A stretch of DNA of 64,000 bases, taken from positions 62,001 through 126,000 of the forward strand of contig JUEP01000002.1 in assembly GCA_000817105.1 (NCBI GenBank), written 5' to 3'. This stretch comes from a marine actinobacterium MedAcidi-G3. Lineage in GTDB: Bacteria > Actinomycetota > Acidimicrobiia > Acidimicrobiales > Poriferisodalaceae. Position 1 is the stretch's first letter; each line of letters opens with the position of its first letter. Both the position numbers and the translations under genes were made by a program. Positions 7,694 through 17,772 of this stretch are shown piece after piece. A model generated the notes under the pieces. The model ran no database searches and was not told the origin of the DNA. It saw only the letters and a program-made list of their open reading frames with translations.

Positions 7694-10282
7694 TCAGCCT
7701 CCCTCTATGCCAGCTACCCGTCGAGCACTATTCAACGCCTCTTCAATGCCATCAATGTTCTTGCCTCCAGCGACAATTAATGGAGGGTTACCTTTACGAC
7801 CAAACCCGCCCTGGATTGCCTTAGCTGCTTCATCGATGAGTGAAGCTGCTTCAAATTTTCCATCTGGAATTACGGCTGAAACCAGTGCTACACCTCCGCT
7901 ATCTGGGGCACCTGCAAGCACCACAGCTTCAATCTGAGGCCTATCTCGAATCGCAGCAGCAAGATCGCGTAACTCATCACGCTCTAATCCATCGAGTCTT
8001 TTGATCACGACACCACCTACGGCACTATCAGCTATTTCACTCGCTCGGGCTCCTGCCGTTGCTTGCTGCAAAGCTTTAACCTGGCCGCGCAGATCTTTTA
8101 TTTCTCCTAAACGACGTTGCAAAGCTTCAAGAATTTCGTCGGGTGAAGAATTAAGTAGCTCACCCATTTCAGCGATTAGTTGCTCACTATCTTGAAGGCG
8201 TTCGACTGTCGCCAGTCCCGTTACTGCTTCGACCCGCCGAATATTCGAACCAACGCTATTTTCAGAAATAATTCGGAGGTGGCCTATATCCCCGAGGGCG
8301 TTGACATGAGTTCCTCCACACAACTCCAAAGAATGGTCTCCTGCCTCTAAGACTCTTACGTTGTCCCCATATTTATCGCCAAAAAATGCGATAGCTCCAA
8401 CTTTTTGAGCTTGTTCCATCGTCGTTTCGTAGTGAAGACATTCTCCATTAGTGAGCAATTCCGCATTAACGAGATCTTCGATCTCTGCCTGTTGCGCTGG
8501 CGTGACTGCTTCGAAGTGGTTGAAGTCGAACCGAAGCCGATCAGGTGCGACCAGAGAGCCTGCCTGTTTGACATGGTCTCCAAGAACTTCGCGTAACGCC
8601 CAGTGCAGAATGTGTGTAGCTGTGTGATTTCGGCGGATTGCTGACCGGCGTTCATCATCAATTTCAGCTACAGCAATTGACTCAGAGCTAATGGTTCCCT
8701 CAACAACACGGCCGAGGTGTCGATGTAGTCCCGGCAAGGCGAAGGTGCAGTCGTCCACCGCAACGAGAGCGTCGTCTGTTTTTATGGTCCCGGTGTCGCC
8801 TATTTGGCCACCACTTTCTGCATAAAAGGGTGTTCTATCCAGAAACACTTCAACTTGGGGGCCTTCCAACTCGACAACCGCCAGAACACGCGCATCGGCA
8901 ACGCTGCTTGAATCTCGGACGAATTCAGTTAGGTCAAACTGATCCACGATTTGCCTGTACACCTCATTGGCTACAGCCGGTCCGTCATCTCGTGCGGAAC
9001 GAGCCCGTTCTCGTTGCTCATCCATTGACAAGTCAAAAGCTTCTTTATCTAACGTGAGGTTTCGTTCGCTAAGTATTTCCTCGGTAACTTCGACAGGAAA
9101 ACCAAACGTGTCGTGAAGCTGAAATGCGACGGTCCCCGGGAGGGAATCTCCTTCTTCAAGAGAACTCACGGCTTCTTCGAGGATTTGTGAACCCGTCGCT
9201 AAGGTCCGCCGAAATTGCTCTTCTTCCCGACCGACAACATCCTTAATTAGTTCTAGGTTTTCGCGCAGATCTGAATAATGGTCACCCATAACTTCTGCTA
9301 CTACTTCAACCAATCCAGGCATGACAACGTCTTCGACACCCAAAGTCCAGGCATGTCTGACAGCTCGTCGAATAATACGCCGGAGTACATAACCACGGTC
9401 TTCGTTGGAGGGAAAAACGCCATCACTAATTAATAGAGCCGTAGACCGAGCGTGATCTGCAAAAATTCGCATCGATACGTCGGTAGAAGAATCTTCACCA
9501 TACTTAATTCCGGTTATTCGTTCGGCTTCAGATAGCAACGGGGCAAAAAGATCGATATCCCATACAGACGGCACTCCTTGGAGCACCGCTAGAAGCCGTT
9601 CCATGCCAGCACCGGTGTCAATACCTGTCTGCGGTAACGGTTGTAATTCACCACTTCCGTCGTTGGAGAATTGCATGAAAACTAGGTTCCACACCTCTAT
9701 GAATCTGTCTTGTCCGCCTTCTGCTGGGCCTCCGTCGTCTCCAAACTCTGGTCCTAGGTCATAAAAGATCTCGCTACAAGGTCCGCAGGGACCGGTATCG
9801 CCAGCTGCCCACCAGTTGTCTTTATCTAACCGCTGTATTCGTTCGGGGGCTAACCCGACTGAGGAGGCCCAAATTTCCTCAGCCTCATCATCGCTGACGT
9901 GAACGGTAACCCAAAGGCGTTCTTCCTCTAGGCCCAGTACTTCGGTTACGAACTCCCAGGCCCAAGGGATTGCTTCCGCTTTGAAATAATCTCCGAAACT
10001 GAAGTTGCCCATCATCTCAAAAAAAGTGAAATGCCGGTTGGTGCGACCTATGTCATCAAGGTCGTTGTGTTTTCCTCCCGCTCGAACGCACTTCTGAATG
10101 GTGCACAATCGGGACTTCGGTGGTTGTTCCTCGCCCAGAAAGTAGGGCATAAAGGGGACCATCCCCGCCACAGTGAACAGCAACGATGGTTCGTGCGGGA
10201 TGAGACTCGCTGAACTTCGGACCTGGTGGTCCCGTTCAGTCCAGAAGGCTGAGAAGGCTTCGCGCAATTCACCTGCTTGCAT
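7694..10282 (-). CDS. alaS: Alanyl-tRNA synthetase
   Basis: Charges tRNA-Ala and clears mischarged Ser/Gly in its own editing domain. Domains in order are the class II catalytic core (1-~430, with the TNRHFTFFEMMGNFSFGDYFK type motif 2 region), the editing domain with the zinc motif HTATHILH and the paired LCGGTHV, then a coiled coil and the C-Ala domain ending in a GGG segment with PPLIVAGG. Length 862 is normal. Start ATG at 10282. The small membrane-protein genes upstream and ruvX downstream are all co-directional. Very secure. Confidence 0.98.
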   Translation of the reverse strand: MQAGELREAFSAFWTERDHQVRSSASLIPHEPSLLFTVAGMVPFMPYFLGEEQPPKSRLCTIQKCVRAGGKHNDLDDIGRTNRHFTFFEMMGNFSFGDYFKAEAIPWAWEFVTEVLGLEEERLWVTVHVSDDEAEEIWASSVGLAPERIQRLDKDNWWAAGDTGPCGPCSEIFYDLGPEFGDDGGPAEGGQDRFIEVWNLVFMQFSNDGSGELQPLPQTGIDTGAGMERLLAVLQGVPSVWDIDLFAPLLSEAERITGIKYGEDSSTDVSMRIFADHARSTALLISDGVFPSNEDRGYVLRRIIRRAVRHAWTLGVEDVVMPGLVEVVAEVMGDHYSDLRENLELIKDVVGREEEQFRRTLATGSQILEEAVSSLEEGDSLPGTVAFQLHDTFGFPVEVTEEILSERNLTLDKEAFDLSMDEQRERARSARDDGPAVANEVYRQIVDQFDLTEFVRDSSSVADARVLAVVELEGPQVEVFLDRTPFYAESGGQIGDTGTIKTDDALVAVDDCTFALPGLHRHLGRVVEGTISSESIAVAEIDDERRSAIRRNHTATHILHWALREVLGDHVKQAGSLVAPDRLRFDFNHFEAVTPAQQAEIEDLVNAELLTNGECLHYETTMEQAQKVGAIAFFGDKYGDNVRVLEAGDHSLELCGGTHVNALGDIGHLRIISENSVGSNIRRVEAVTGLATVERLQDSEQLIAEMGELLNSSPDEILEALQRRLGEIKDLRGQVKALQQATAGARASEIADSAVGGVVIKRLDGLERDELRDLAAAIRDRPQIEAVVLAGAPDSGGVALVSAVIPDGKFEAASLIDEAAKAIQGGFGRKGNPPLIVAGGKNIDGIEEALNSARRVAGIEGG

Positions 10283-10327
10283 GCCTGAAGATGGTACCTA
10301 GGACTCAGGGCAGGAACTCGGTCCTAA

Positions 10328-10576
10328 TCAATAACGGTCTGAAACCTTCATTTGTTCTTCACGCAACTTGGCCTCAGTGTCACGCATCTGTCGCTGCCCA
10401 TCAACCCAAGCTTCGCGCAGGTCACGACTTACTCGCCGTGCTGCTCCCGCTACTGTCACTGTTCCACGAACAGGGGCATATCGGGTCGCCAGGTGCCGAA
10501 ATTGCCGGCGAATCCACAAGGAACTACCAGCACCGAATAGCCCGCCAAGCATCAGCCATCTCAATCGTTTAAACAC
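10328..10576 (-). CDS. Small basic membrane-associated protein of unknown function
   Basis: I do not recognise a named family. The 82-residue protein has a short hydrophobic segment (residues 8-20, LMLGGLFGAGSSL), then a strongly basic stretch with WIRRQFRH, and a C-terminal amphipathic helix rich in charged residues (REAWVDGQRQMRDTEAKLREE). It lies between a DUF948-like gene and alaS on the same strand, 53 and 45 bases away. The clean start after a short gap and the lack of any competing frame support a real gene. Function unknown; a membrane-tethered partner of the neighbouring DUF948-like protein is a guess. Confidence 0.7.
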   Translation of the reverse strand: MFKRLRWLMLGGLFGAGSSLWIRRQFRHLATRYAPVRGTVTVAGAARRVSRDLREAWVDGQRQMRDTEAKLREEQMKVSDRY

Positions 10577-10629
10577 GGTTATAGCCTGCCATGAACTTCA
10601 CTACAACGCGCTCATCTTTGTTCGGCACT

Positions 10630-10983
10630 TCAACCACGCTTAATACGGGTGGTAGCTGATTTAAGGCCGGCTGCAACAGCTTTAACCTTTATCAGAGGTG
10701 CTGAAGTTACGCGTGCAGACTTTCTGCCAACGGATCGAAGATTACGAGAGACTTCCTCTGCCGCCCCAATTACCCCATGAAGCCGTTCCAACTCCACATC
10801 AGCATTATCTACGGTCTCTTTTAAGTTATCCACCGCGGGTAGAGCATCTTCGGCGAGCCGGTTAGCTGCCGACCGCAAGTCCCTCAACACTGACACAAGC
10901 TGCACCAGCAACAGCAGCAGCACGGTCATCGTTATTATCACGCACACAGTGACTACGACCGCAACTAAATCCCAAACACTCAT
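10630..10983 (-). CDS. DUF948-like single-pass membrane protein
   Basis: A 117-residue protein with one long N-terminal transmembrane helix (about residues 5-30) followed by an amphipathic helical region containing repeated LRDLRSAANRL and VDNLKETVDNADVELERL segments. This layout fits DUF948-type proteins, which are common in Gram-positives and of unknown role. The C-terminus is basic (TTRIKRG). Its ATG overlaps the rarA stop (TAATG), so it is coupled to rarA. It is followed by another small membrane protein and alaS. Family assignment is moderate; real gene very likely. Confidence 0.82.
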   Translation of the reverse strand: MSVWDLVAVVVTVCVIITMTVLLLLLVQLVSVLRDLRSAANRLAEDALPAVDNLKETVDNADVELERLHGVIGAAEEVSRNLRSVGRKSARVTSAPLIKVKAVAAGLKSATTRIKRG

Positions 10984-12320
10984 TAGCTGTATCCCTCGTT
11001 ATCGGTCCTTTGGTCTAGCGGATTAGCCGAAGGCTTACTCTGCAGCCATTTAAGTTGCCGTTCTGTTAGTTGGGCCTCATACCCATTTTGACTCGGAGAG
11101 TAATAACGTTCATCGCTTATGTCATCAGGAAGGTACTGCTGATCTACCCAACCTTCTTCTGTTCCGTGCGGGTAGATATAACCATCTCCGTGCCCTAAGT
11201 CTCTCGCCCCGCTGTAATGGCCGTCGCGAAGGTGAACTGGAACTCGTCGGCCGATTCCTCTACGGACATCGTTTCTTGCCTGAGTAACGGCAACCAGCGC
11301 TGAGTTCGACTTAGGAGCGGTTGATAAGTGAATAACTGCTTGAGCCAAGTTTAGTTGTGCTTCGGGAAGCCCAACGAACTCAACAGCCCTCGCCGCCGCA
11401 TCTGCAACCAGCAGCGAGGTTGGGTCCGCCATACCAATATCTTCTGATGCCAGAATGACAAGCCTCCTAGCTATAAAACGTGCGTCTTCTCCCGCTTCAA
11501 GCATCCGAGCCAACCAGTAAATCCCTGCGTCGGCATCTGAACCTCTAATACTTTTAATAAACGCCGAAATCACGTCATAGTGCTCGTCGTCTCCGTAACG
11601 ATGTGCTCTCGAGTCGAGCGCTTGTTCTGCGTGATGCAGCTCAACCTCTGAGCCTTTTCCTCCGGCAAGAACAACAGCAACTTCAAGTGCGGTTAACGCC
11701 CTTCTCGCATCTCCGTCGGCACGAGTAGCTAAATGTTGTTTCGCCGCTCCGCTTATAGAGGCATCTTCGTAACTTGCTCCTCGAAGCAAAAGCTCTTCGA
11801 TTGATGCATCAGTCAATTCATTAAGCCGGAACAGGTTGGATCTCGATAGAAGCGGAGCATTCACCTCAAAGTAAGGATTTTCTGTCGTGGCACCTATGAG
11901 AACTAATAAGCCATCTTCCACCGAAGGTAAGAGAGCATCTTGCTGTGCTTTGTTGAAGCGATGCACCTCGTCAAGAAACAATATTGTCCCTACGTTTCGT
12001 TCTCCTAGACGTCGATGCGCTTCTTCGATTACTAGTCGAACATCTTTCACCGACGCCGAAACAGCGGACAAAGTTATGAATTCTTTATCTGTGTGATTAG
12101 CAATAAGCCGAGCCAATGTGGTCTTCCCGCAACCCGGCGGACCCCAGAGAATGATCGAGGTCAAGCGATCCGCCTCTATCAAAGTTCTCAATGGCGCCTC
12201 GGCTCCTAACAGATCCTCATGCCCAACGAGATCATCTAAACGCCTGGGACGAAGCCGCGCAGCCAGAGGCGCTCGACGTTTCATTGCTTCGATCGCCGCT
12301 GACTCGAATAGGTCGCTCAC
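10983..12320 (-). CDS. rarA: Replication-associated recombination protein RarA (MgsA)
   Basis: AAA+ ATPase that acts at stalled replication forks and interacts with single-strand DNA-binding protein. Walker A is GPPGCGKTT, Walker B is LFLDEVHRF, and sensor 1 is [14 protein letters not shown]. The C-terminal tetramerisation domain (residues ~250-420) includes [20 protein letters not shown] and the typical [23 protein letters not shown]. Length 445 is normal. It lies between aspS (36 bases upstream) and the DUF948-like gene (one-base overlap). Very secure. Confidence 0.96.
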   Translation of the reverse strand: MSDLFESAAIEAMKRRAPLAARLRPRRLDDLVGHEDLLGAEAPLRTLIEADRLTSIILWGPPGCGKTTLARLIANHTDKEFITLSAVSASVKDVRLVIEEAHRRLGERNVGTILFLDEVHRFNKAQQDALLPSVEDGLLVLIGATTENPYFEVNAPLLSRSNLFRLNELTDASIEELLLRGASYEDASISGAAKQHLATRADGDARRALTALEVAVVLAGGKGSEVELHHAEQALDSRAHRYGDDEHYDVISAFIKSIRGSDADAGIYWLARMLEAGEDARFIARRLVILASEDIGMADPTSLLVADAAARAVEFVGLPEAQLNLAQAVIHLSTAPKSNSALVAVTQARNDVRRGIGRRVPVHLRDGHYSGARDLGHGDGYIYPHGTEEGWVDQQYLPDDISDERYYSPSQNGYEAQLTERQLKWLQSKPSANPLDQRTDNEGYS

Positions 12321-12356
12321 AGCAATGAACCTAGTTGGCCTCAGCAGAGATATGGG

Positions 12357-14096
12357 TCAAGTAGCGGCAGGCAGCACCCTAAGGCCTAGTTCGTCGAGCT
12401 GACTCTGGTCGATAGGCGTCGGTGCGTTTGTCAGCGGATCGGTGCCAGACTGGCTCTTCGGGAATGCAATAACCTCACGAATGTTTTCTTCACCCACAAG
12501 CAAGGCAACTAACCGATCAATTCCGAATGCGAAACCAGCGTGCGGCGGGGCTCCGTAGCGAAAAGCATCCATCAAGAACCCAAATTTCTTCTGTGACTCT
12601 TCTTCCCCGATCCCCAAAAGGTCGAAAATCTGTTGTTGTACGTCCCTCCTATGGATACGCACACTGCCCGATCCCAATTCCCAACCGTTCAGAACTAGGT
12701 CGTATGCCTGAGATCTCACCTGAAGGAGGTCGTTGGGGTGAGCGTTACCTTCTAAGAGGCCTAGATCTTCTTCGTGCGGCATCGTGAACGGGTGATGCGC
12801 AGGCACCGGATTACCTTCCGAATCCACATCTTCAAAAAGAGGGAAATCGACCACCCAAAGAAAATGAAAACCGCCCTCATTCACAGGTGGTTTTCCTAAT
12901 TCAAGTCGAAGAAGTCCCAATACATGGACTGTTTTTCGCCAGTCATCAGCAACCAGATAACATATGTCACCTTCGACAGCTTCCATGGCCGTTAGGAGAT
13001 CTGAGATCTCTTGCTCACTCATGAACTTGGCAACTGGGGAGTTGACTTCTCCTGCCTCTCCCACTTTTAGCCATACAAGCCCTTTGGCCCCCCAGCTCTT
13101 GGCCTTGTCAGTTAATTGATCAAGCTGGTTACGTCCAATCTCGCCGCCGCCTGGGACCTTTATTCCCTTAATGCAGGGCGCTTTGAACGCATTGAACTCA
13201 GTGTTAGCAAATACATCGGTCAGTTCGACTAGATCAAGACCGAACCGAACGTCTGGTTTGTCGGAACCGTATCTATTCATCGCTTCAAGCCATGTGATTT
13301 CGGGTATCGCCGCCGGACGCTGCCCAGCTATACATTCAACCGCCTCACTAACAGCTTCTGAAACCACGGCTCGCACTTGGTCGCCATCAACGAAACTCAT
13401 CTCCATATCGAGTTGCGTGAATTCGAATTGCCGATCTGCCCTCAAATCCTCGTCTCTCATGCAGCGCGCTATCTGGTAGTAGCGGTCTATGCCGCCAACC
13501 ATGCATAACTGTTTAAACAGCTGCGGGCTTTGTGGAAGCGCATAAAAGTTTCCTGGACTCAAACGACTTGGCACGACAAAGTCTCTTGCTCCCTCCGGCG
13601 TTGAGGCTATGAGCATCGGAGTTTCGACTTCAACAAACTCTTGGGCATCCATAGACCGGCGGATAGCGGAGTTGATCAATGCTCGACTTCGAAGGTTTCT
13701 TTGCATCCGTCCAGTTCGCAAATCCAAGTAACGGTGCCGAATTCGAATAGTTTCGTCAACCTCGACCCGTCCACTTATCTGAAAAGGTGTTGGCTCAGCC
13801 TCCGAAAGAATTTCGACAGTCGCGTCGCCGATCTCTATAGAGCCAGTGGGCAATTCGTCATTGATGGTCTCAGGAGGTCTTTCCCTTACAACCCCAGTGA
13901 TAGCCAACACGTATTCGCTGCGGATGTCGTGGGCATGGTCTACTACGCACTGGATTATTCCGGTGCGGTCGCGAAGGTCCACGAAGGCCAGGAACTCTCC
14001 ATGTTCTCGACGTTTAGACACCCAACCACAAACGGTGACACTTTTCCCTATGTCATCGACGGTTAGACGCCCACAGTAACTAGTTCTTATTGTCAT
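12357..14096 (-). CDS. aspS: Aspartyl-tRNA synthetase (bacterial type)
   Basis: Class IIb synthetase that charges tRNA-Asp, and in many actinobacteria also tRNA-Asn for later amidation. N-terminal OB-fold anticodon domain (1-~110), catalytic core with motif 2 around QIARCMRDEDLRADRQ EFT, the inserted bacterial GAD domain (~290-420), and motif 3 GAPPHAGFAFGIDRLV. Length 579 is typical of the bacterial form. Whether it is non-discriminating cannot be told here; gatCAB is not in the window. hisS lies 28 bases upstream. Very secure. Confidence 0.97.
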   Translation of the reverse strand: MTIRTSYCGRLTVDDIGKSVTVCGWVSKRREHGEFLAFVDLRDRTGIIQCVVDHAHDIRSEYVLAITGVVRERPPETINDELPTGSIEIGDATVEILSEAEPTPFQISGRVEVDETIRIRHRYLDLRTGRMQRNLRSRALINSAIRRSMDAQEFVEVETPMLIASTPEGARDFVVPSRLSPGNFYALPQSPQLFKQLCMVGGIDRYYQIARCMRDEDLRADRQFEFTQLDMEMSFVDGDQVRAVVSEAVSEAVECIAGQRPAAIPEITWLEAMNRYGSDKPDVRFGLDLVELTDVFANTEFNAFKAPCIKGIKVPGGGEIGRNQLDQLTDKAKSWGAKGLVWLKVGEAGEVNSPVAKFMSEQEISDLLTAMEAVEGDICYLVADDWRKTVHVLGLLRLELGKPPVNEGGFHFLWVVDFPLFEDVDSEGNPVPAHHPFTMPHEEDLGLLEGNAHPNDLLQVRSQAYDLVLNGWELGSGSVRIHRRDVQQQIFDLLGIGEEESQKKFGFLMDAFRYGAPPHAGFAFGIDRLVALLVGEENIREVIAFPKSQSGTDPLTNAPTPIDQSQLDELGLRVLPAAT

Positions 14097-14124
14097 GATC
14101 TGTCTCCAGAGCGATAGCCCATAT

Positions 14125-15402
14125 TCAAGATTCGAGCCCCAGGAGGCGTTGAACCTCCGCTACAGCTGAACTGCGAGGAACCACTATTTGTCCTATTTCC
14201 TCGTCTCGAAGCATTCGGATCGCCACGGTATCCTCGTCCACTTCTTGCTCGCCAATGATTAGGGCTATTTCCGCTTCCGAACGATTTGCGCTACGCATTT
14301 GACTTCTCATCGAACGCTGATCGAACGACCGATCTGCCGTCAACCCGTGGTCACGCAAGATGTGGGTTAGGTCGCGAGCTGATGATCCGTCGGTAACGTC
14401 AACCACCCATACTTGGGTGGCAGAACGAGGAGCCGGAAACGATGTCTCAGCGTCGCAAGCCAGCAGCAGTCGTTCGATTCCCATTCCGAATCCAATACCC
14501 GGCGTCGCTGGGCCACCAAGTTCTTCAATCAGCCCGTTGTACCTTCCACCGCCACACACGGTGTTCTGAGCACTATCAAGTGCCAAGCTTTGAAATTCGA
14601 AGGTGGTGTGGGTGTAGTAATCCAAACCACGAACAAGTCTCGGCTGGATCGAGAATGGAATTTCCAGAGCGGTCAGCCCATCTTTGACTCTTTCAAAGTG
14701 CACCTGGGCGTCTTCGCTCAAGAAGTCACTTATTTTCGGTGCTTCTTTGGTGACACTTTGTGTAGCTCGTCGTTTGGAATCCAACACTCTCAAAGGGTGA
14801 GAGTCAACTTTATGTTGGTCTTCTTCAGCTAGGTCATCCGCATGGTTTTTGAGGAAAACAATCAGAGCTTCTTGATAGTTCCTTCTTGTTTCCTGGTCGC
14901 CCATCGAGTTGATCTGCAAATCAATTTTGTTGATACCTACAGCAGCTAAGACCTTCCAGCCCAGAGCAATCACTTCCACATCAATATCCGGATCATCCGA
15001 TCCGATGCTTTCGATACCAAACTGGTGGAACTGCCTGAAACGTCCAGCTTGCGGTGCCTCATACCGAAAATACGGCCCCCGGTAATAAACCTTCCAAGGC
15101 ACAGGAGGTCTGTGCTGCGCGAATGCTCTACAAACCGCCGCTGTCCCTTCCGGTCGCAAAGCCATTGGACGTTCACTTCGATCCAGAAACTCGTACATTT
15201 CTTTCCCGACGACGTCAGTGCCTTCTCCGATTCGCGTGAAAACCCCGACATCTTCAAAAATTGGTGTGTCGACCAATGAAAACCCTGCACGAGACGCAAC
15301 GTTCGAGAAAACCTCAATCACTGCTTCCCACCGGGAAGACTCTCCTGGCAATAGGTCACGTGTCCCGATTGGAGTTTGGAAGGTATTTGCCTTCTTCGAC
15401 AT
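14125..15402 (-). CDS. hisS: Histidyl-tRNA synthetase
   Basis: Class IIa synthetase for tRNA-His. Motif 1 region GTRDLLPGE at the start, motif 2 FRYEAPQAGRFRQFHQFG, histidine-A sequence LVRGLDYYTHTTFE, and motif 3 GFGMGIERLLL are all present; the C-terminal anticodon-binding domain is intact. 425 residues is normal. A GAGGA lies seven bases ahead of the ATG at 15402. The 111-base gap to the rel gene has a small hairpin but no T-box core. Very secure. Confidence 0.97.
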   Translation of the reverse strand: MSKKANTFQTPIGTRDLLPGESSRWEAVIEVFSNVASRAGFSLVDTPIFEDVGVFTRIGEGTDVVGKEMYEFLDRSERPMALRPEGTAAVCRAFAQHRPPVPWKVYYRGPYFRYEAPQAGRFRQFHQFGIESIGSDDPDIDVEVIALGWKVLAAVGINKIDLQINSMGDQETRRNYQEALIVFLKNHADDLAEEDQHKVDSHPLRVLDSKRRATQSVTKEAPKISDFLSEDAQVHFERVKDGLTALEIPFSIQPRLVRGLDYYTHTTFEFQSLALDSAQNTVCGGGRYNGLIEELGGPATPGIGFGMGIERLLLACDAETSFPAPRSATQVWVVDVTDGSSARDLTHILRDHGLTADRSFDQRSMRSQMRSANRSEAEIALIIGEQEVDEDTVAIRMLRDEEIGQIVVPRSSAVAEVQRLLGLES

Positions 15403-15513
15403 TGATAATCCTCGGGTGGTGGGGAACAGAGGAGATTGACGCCCGGTGAACTCACCATCGTAGATGTTTGAAACGCAAAGTCCCCGACACTTTTGTGTCT
15501 ACCTTGAGCTACT

Positions 15514-17739
15514 TCACGATGGAGGTCGAGCACTGTTAGGCACCACACGGTGAGCATCAAACACTCCATCGACCTCTCTAACAGCTCCAAGTAGTTGTTC
15601 TAGCAGCGTTGGGTCGCCCACCTCAATGTCAAATTGCAAAACAGAAACTTGGTCTTCACCTGTAAAGGTGTGGGCACTGGAGATACTGAGGTGATGCTCG
15701 GATATGACGACGACGACATCTGCTAGAAGGTGGTCTCGATCTAGCGCTCTCACCTCAACGCTGGTACGAAACTGACCAGAGAAGGCCGCATCCCAATCGA
15801 CTTCGACCTGGCGCGCTCCAGAAGCCCCGACCAGTTCTGATGCATTGGTGCAATCACTTCGATGCACCGAGATGCCTCTTCCTTTAGTGACGAAACCAAG
15901 AATTTCGTCACCGGGGACCGGGTTGCAGCATCCGGCTAACCGAACTAATGAGTCGTCAAAGCCTTCAACGTGGACACCGCTGGTTCGACGACGTCTGGAG
16001 CCCCGATGCTGAGCCGGTTTGGCTGGCAAACGTTGACCACTCCCCTCCCCTCGAAGGTTTGCGACTAGGCGTTTTGCCACCGAAGCCGCTTTCAGGTCAC
16101 CCTTACCAACCGCTTCGTAGAGGACAGCTAGGTCGCTGCGGTTAAATTGATCAGCCACATTGCGAAGTTCATCGCTCTCGATCAACAACTGAGCACGCAG
16201 GCCCTCTTCCCTCATAGCCTCTGTGATTTGCTCTCTACCTAATTCAAGTATTTCCTCTCGGTCCGACTTCGCAAACCACTGTTTGATGCCATTCTGGGCC
16301 TTGGGAGTTGTGGCTATTCCCAACCAATCGCGAGCGGGTCCAGCCCCATCAACTTTCGATGTAAATACTTCAACGGTGTCACCCGATTGAAGTTGGCGGT
16401 CGAGAGGTACGAGCCTTCCATCAATTTTCGCACCTATCGTTGAGTCTCCAATGTCAGTGTGGATCGAGTATGCGAAGTCGATTGGTGTCGACTGGGTAGC
16501 AAGCGTCACAACGTCACCTTTTGGTGTGAACACGTAAACCTCATCTTGATCTAGGTCAACCGCGAGGGTTCGCATAAATTCTTCAGGATCATCGGTTTCG
16601 GCTTGCCAGTCCACGATGTTGTTCAGCCAAGGCATCTCAGCGCCGGCACCTTCAGAGGGATCTTTATAACGCCAATGCGCCGCTACCCCGTATTCCGCGC
16701 GTTGGTGCATTTCTTCGGTCCTAATTTGAACTTCCAGGCTTACACCTTCAGGACCTACCACTGTGGTGTGAAGCGACTGGTACAAATTGAACTTCGGCAT
16801 CGCTATGTAGTCTTTGAACCGGCCCGAAACTGGCTTCCAAGTACTGTGGATAGAACCCAAGGCCCCATAGGCATCTCTAATGGTCGGCAAGACCACTCTT
16901 ATCCCAACAAGATCAAATATTTCATCAAATGATCGGCCTTTCACCACCATCTTTTCGTAAACAGCCCAATGGTGCTTCCTTCGCCCGGTTACTAAAGTGT
17001 CGCCGGACGCGCTACTTAATTGACTCTGGATCGTCTTCAACACTCCTTCTAAATATGCCTCTTGTGCCGGAGTTCGTTCAGCGATAAGTCGATCGATTTC
17101 GGCATACCGTTTCGGGTAAAGCGCAGCGAAGGCTAGGTCCTCTAACTCGTTCCTTACTTCCTGCATTCCCAACCTATGAGCTAGAGGTGCATAGACATCT
17201 AGGGTTTCTCGGGCGATTTGCTCTTGTTTAGTCTGCTGGAGTGCTCCCAGAGTTCTCATATTATGAAGTCGATCAGCAAGCTTTATTAACAAGACGCGTA
17301 GGTCACGAGCCATCGCAACTAGCATTTTTCGCAAGGTAGCCGCCTGCTGTGCCTGCTTAGTCGCAAATCGAACCCGATCAAGTTTCGTAACACCGTCAAC
17401 GAGAGCTGCGACATCGTGACCGAATTCTCTTTGAATGTCAGCTAACTCTGCGCTGGTGTCTTCAACTGCGTCATGTAACAGCGCTGCTGCTATTGACACG
17501 TCGTCTAGCCCCATTTCCGCCACAACCGACGCAACTGCTACTGGGTGAAGTATGTAGGCCTCCCCAGACTTTCTTCTTTGGCCTTCATGGGCTGCGTTAG
17601 CTGTTTCGTAAGCCCTCACGAGTAGCTCTGAAGAGCTTCGTGGCCAACGAGCTTTGTAGCGATCAACCACTCCTTGAATTTCAGTGTGGACAGGGGCAGC
17701 CGATCGACGCCATGGGAGCACTCTGGTAACGGTGGCCAT
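15514..17739 (-). CDS. rel: Bifunctional (p)ppGpp synthetase/hydrolase Rel
   Basis: Stringent-response enzyme making and degrading (p)ppGpp. The N-terminal HD hydrolase domain retains AALLHDAVEDT, so hydrolase activity is expected. The synthetase domain follows (residues ~240-350) with GRRKHHWAVYEKM and FKDYIAMPKFNLYQSLHTTV. Then come a TGS domain (VYVFTPKGDVVTL), a conserved Cys-containing segment (RLAGCCNPVPGDEI) and a C-terminal ACT domain. At 741 residues it has full length. It sits between apt and hisS, as in mycobacteria, where a single bifunctional Rel is the rule. Very secure. Confidence 0.97.
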   Translation of the reverse strand: MATVTRVLPWRRSAAPVHTEIQGVVDRYKARWPRSSSELLVRAYETANAAHEGQRRKSGEAYILHPVAVASVVAEMGLDDVSIAAALLHDAVEDTSAELADIQREFGHDVAALVDGVTKLDRVRFATKQAQQAATLRKMLVAMARDLRVLLIKLADRLHNMRTLGALQQTKQEQIARETLDVYAPLAHRLGMQEVRNELEDLAFAALYPKRYAEIDRLIAERTPAQEAYLEGVLKTIQSQLSSASGDTLVTGRRKHHWAVYEKMVVKGRSFDEIFDLVGIRVVLPTIRDAYGALGSIHSTWKPVSGRFKDYIAMPKFNLYQSLHTTVVGPEGVSLEVQIRTEEMHQRAEYGVAAHWRYKDPSEGAGAEMPWLNNIVDWQAETDDPEEFMRTLAVDLDQDEVYVFTPKGDVVTLATQSTPIDFAYSIHTDIGDSTIGAKIDGRLVPLDRQLQSGDTVEVFTSKVDGAGPARDWLGIATTPKAQNGIKQWFAKSDREEILELGREQITEAMREEGLRAQLLIESDELRNVADQFNRSDLAVLYEAVGKGDLKAASVAKRLVANLRGEGSGQRLPAKPAQHRGSRRRRTSGVHVEGFDDSLVRLAGCCNPVPGDEILGFVTKGRGISVHRSDCTNASELVGASGARQVEVDWDAAFSGQFRTSVEVRALDRDHLLADVVVVISEHHLSISSAHTFTGEDQVSVLQFDIEVGDPTLLEQLLGAVREVDGVFDAHRVVPNSARPPS

Positions 17740-17772
17740 CAGTGAGTCGACCGCTGGTAGATGTTCATCTAA

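Noticed and set aside
15403-15513. Possible T-box or attenuator before hisS
   Set aside because: The minus strand has a small hairpin (GACAC-AAAA-GTGTC, 15486-15499) but no T-box core sequence and no following U-run; the GGGTGGTGGGGAAC-like string is on the plus strand only.
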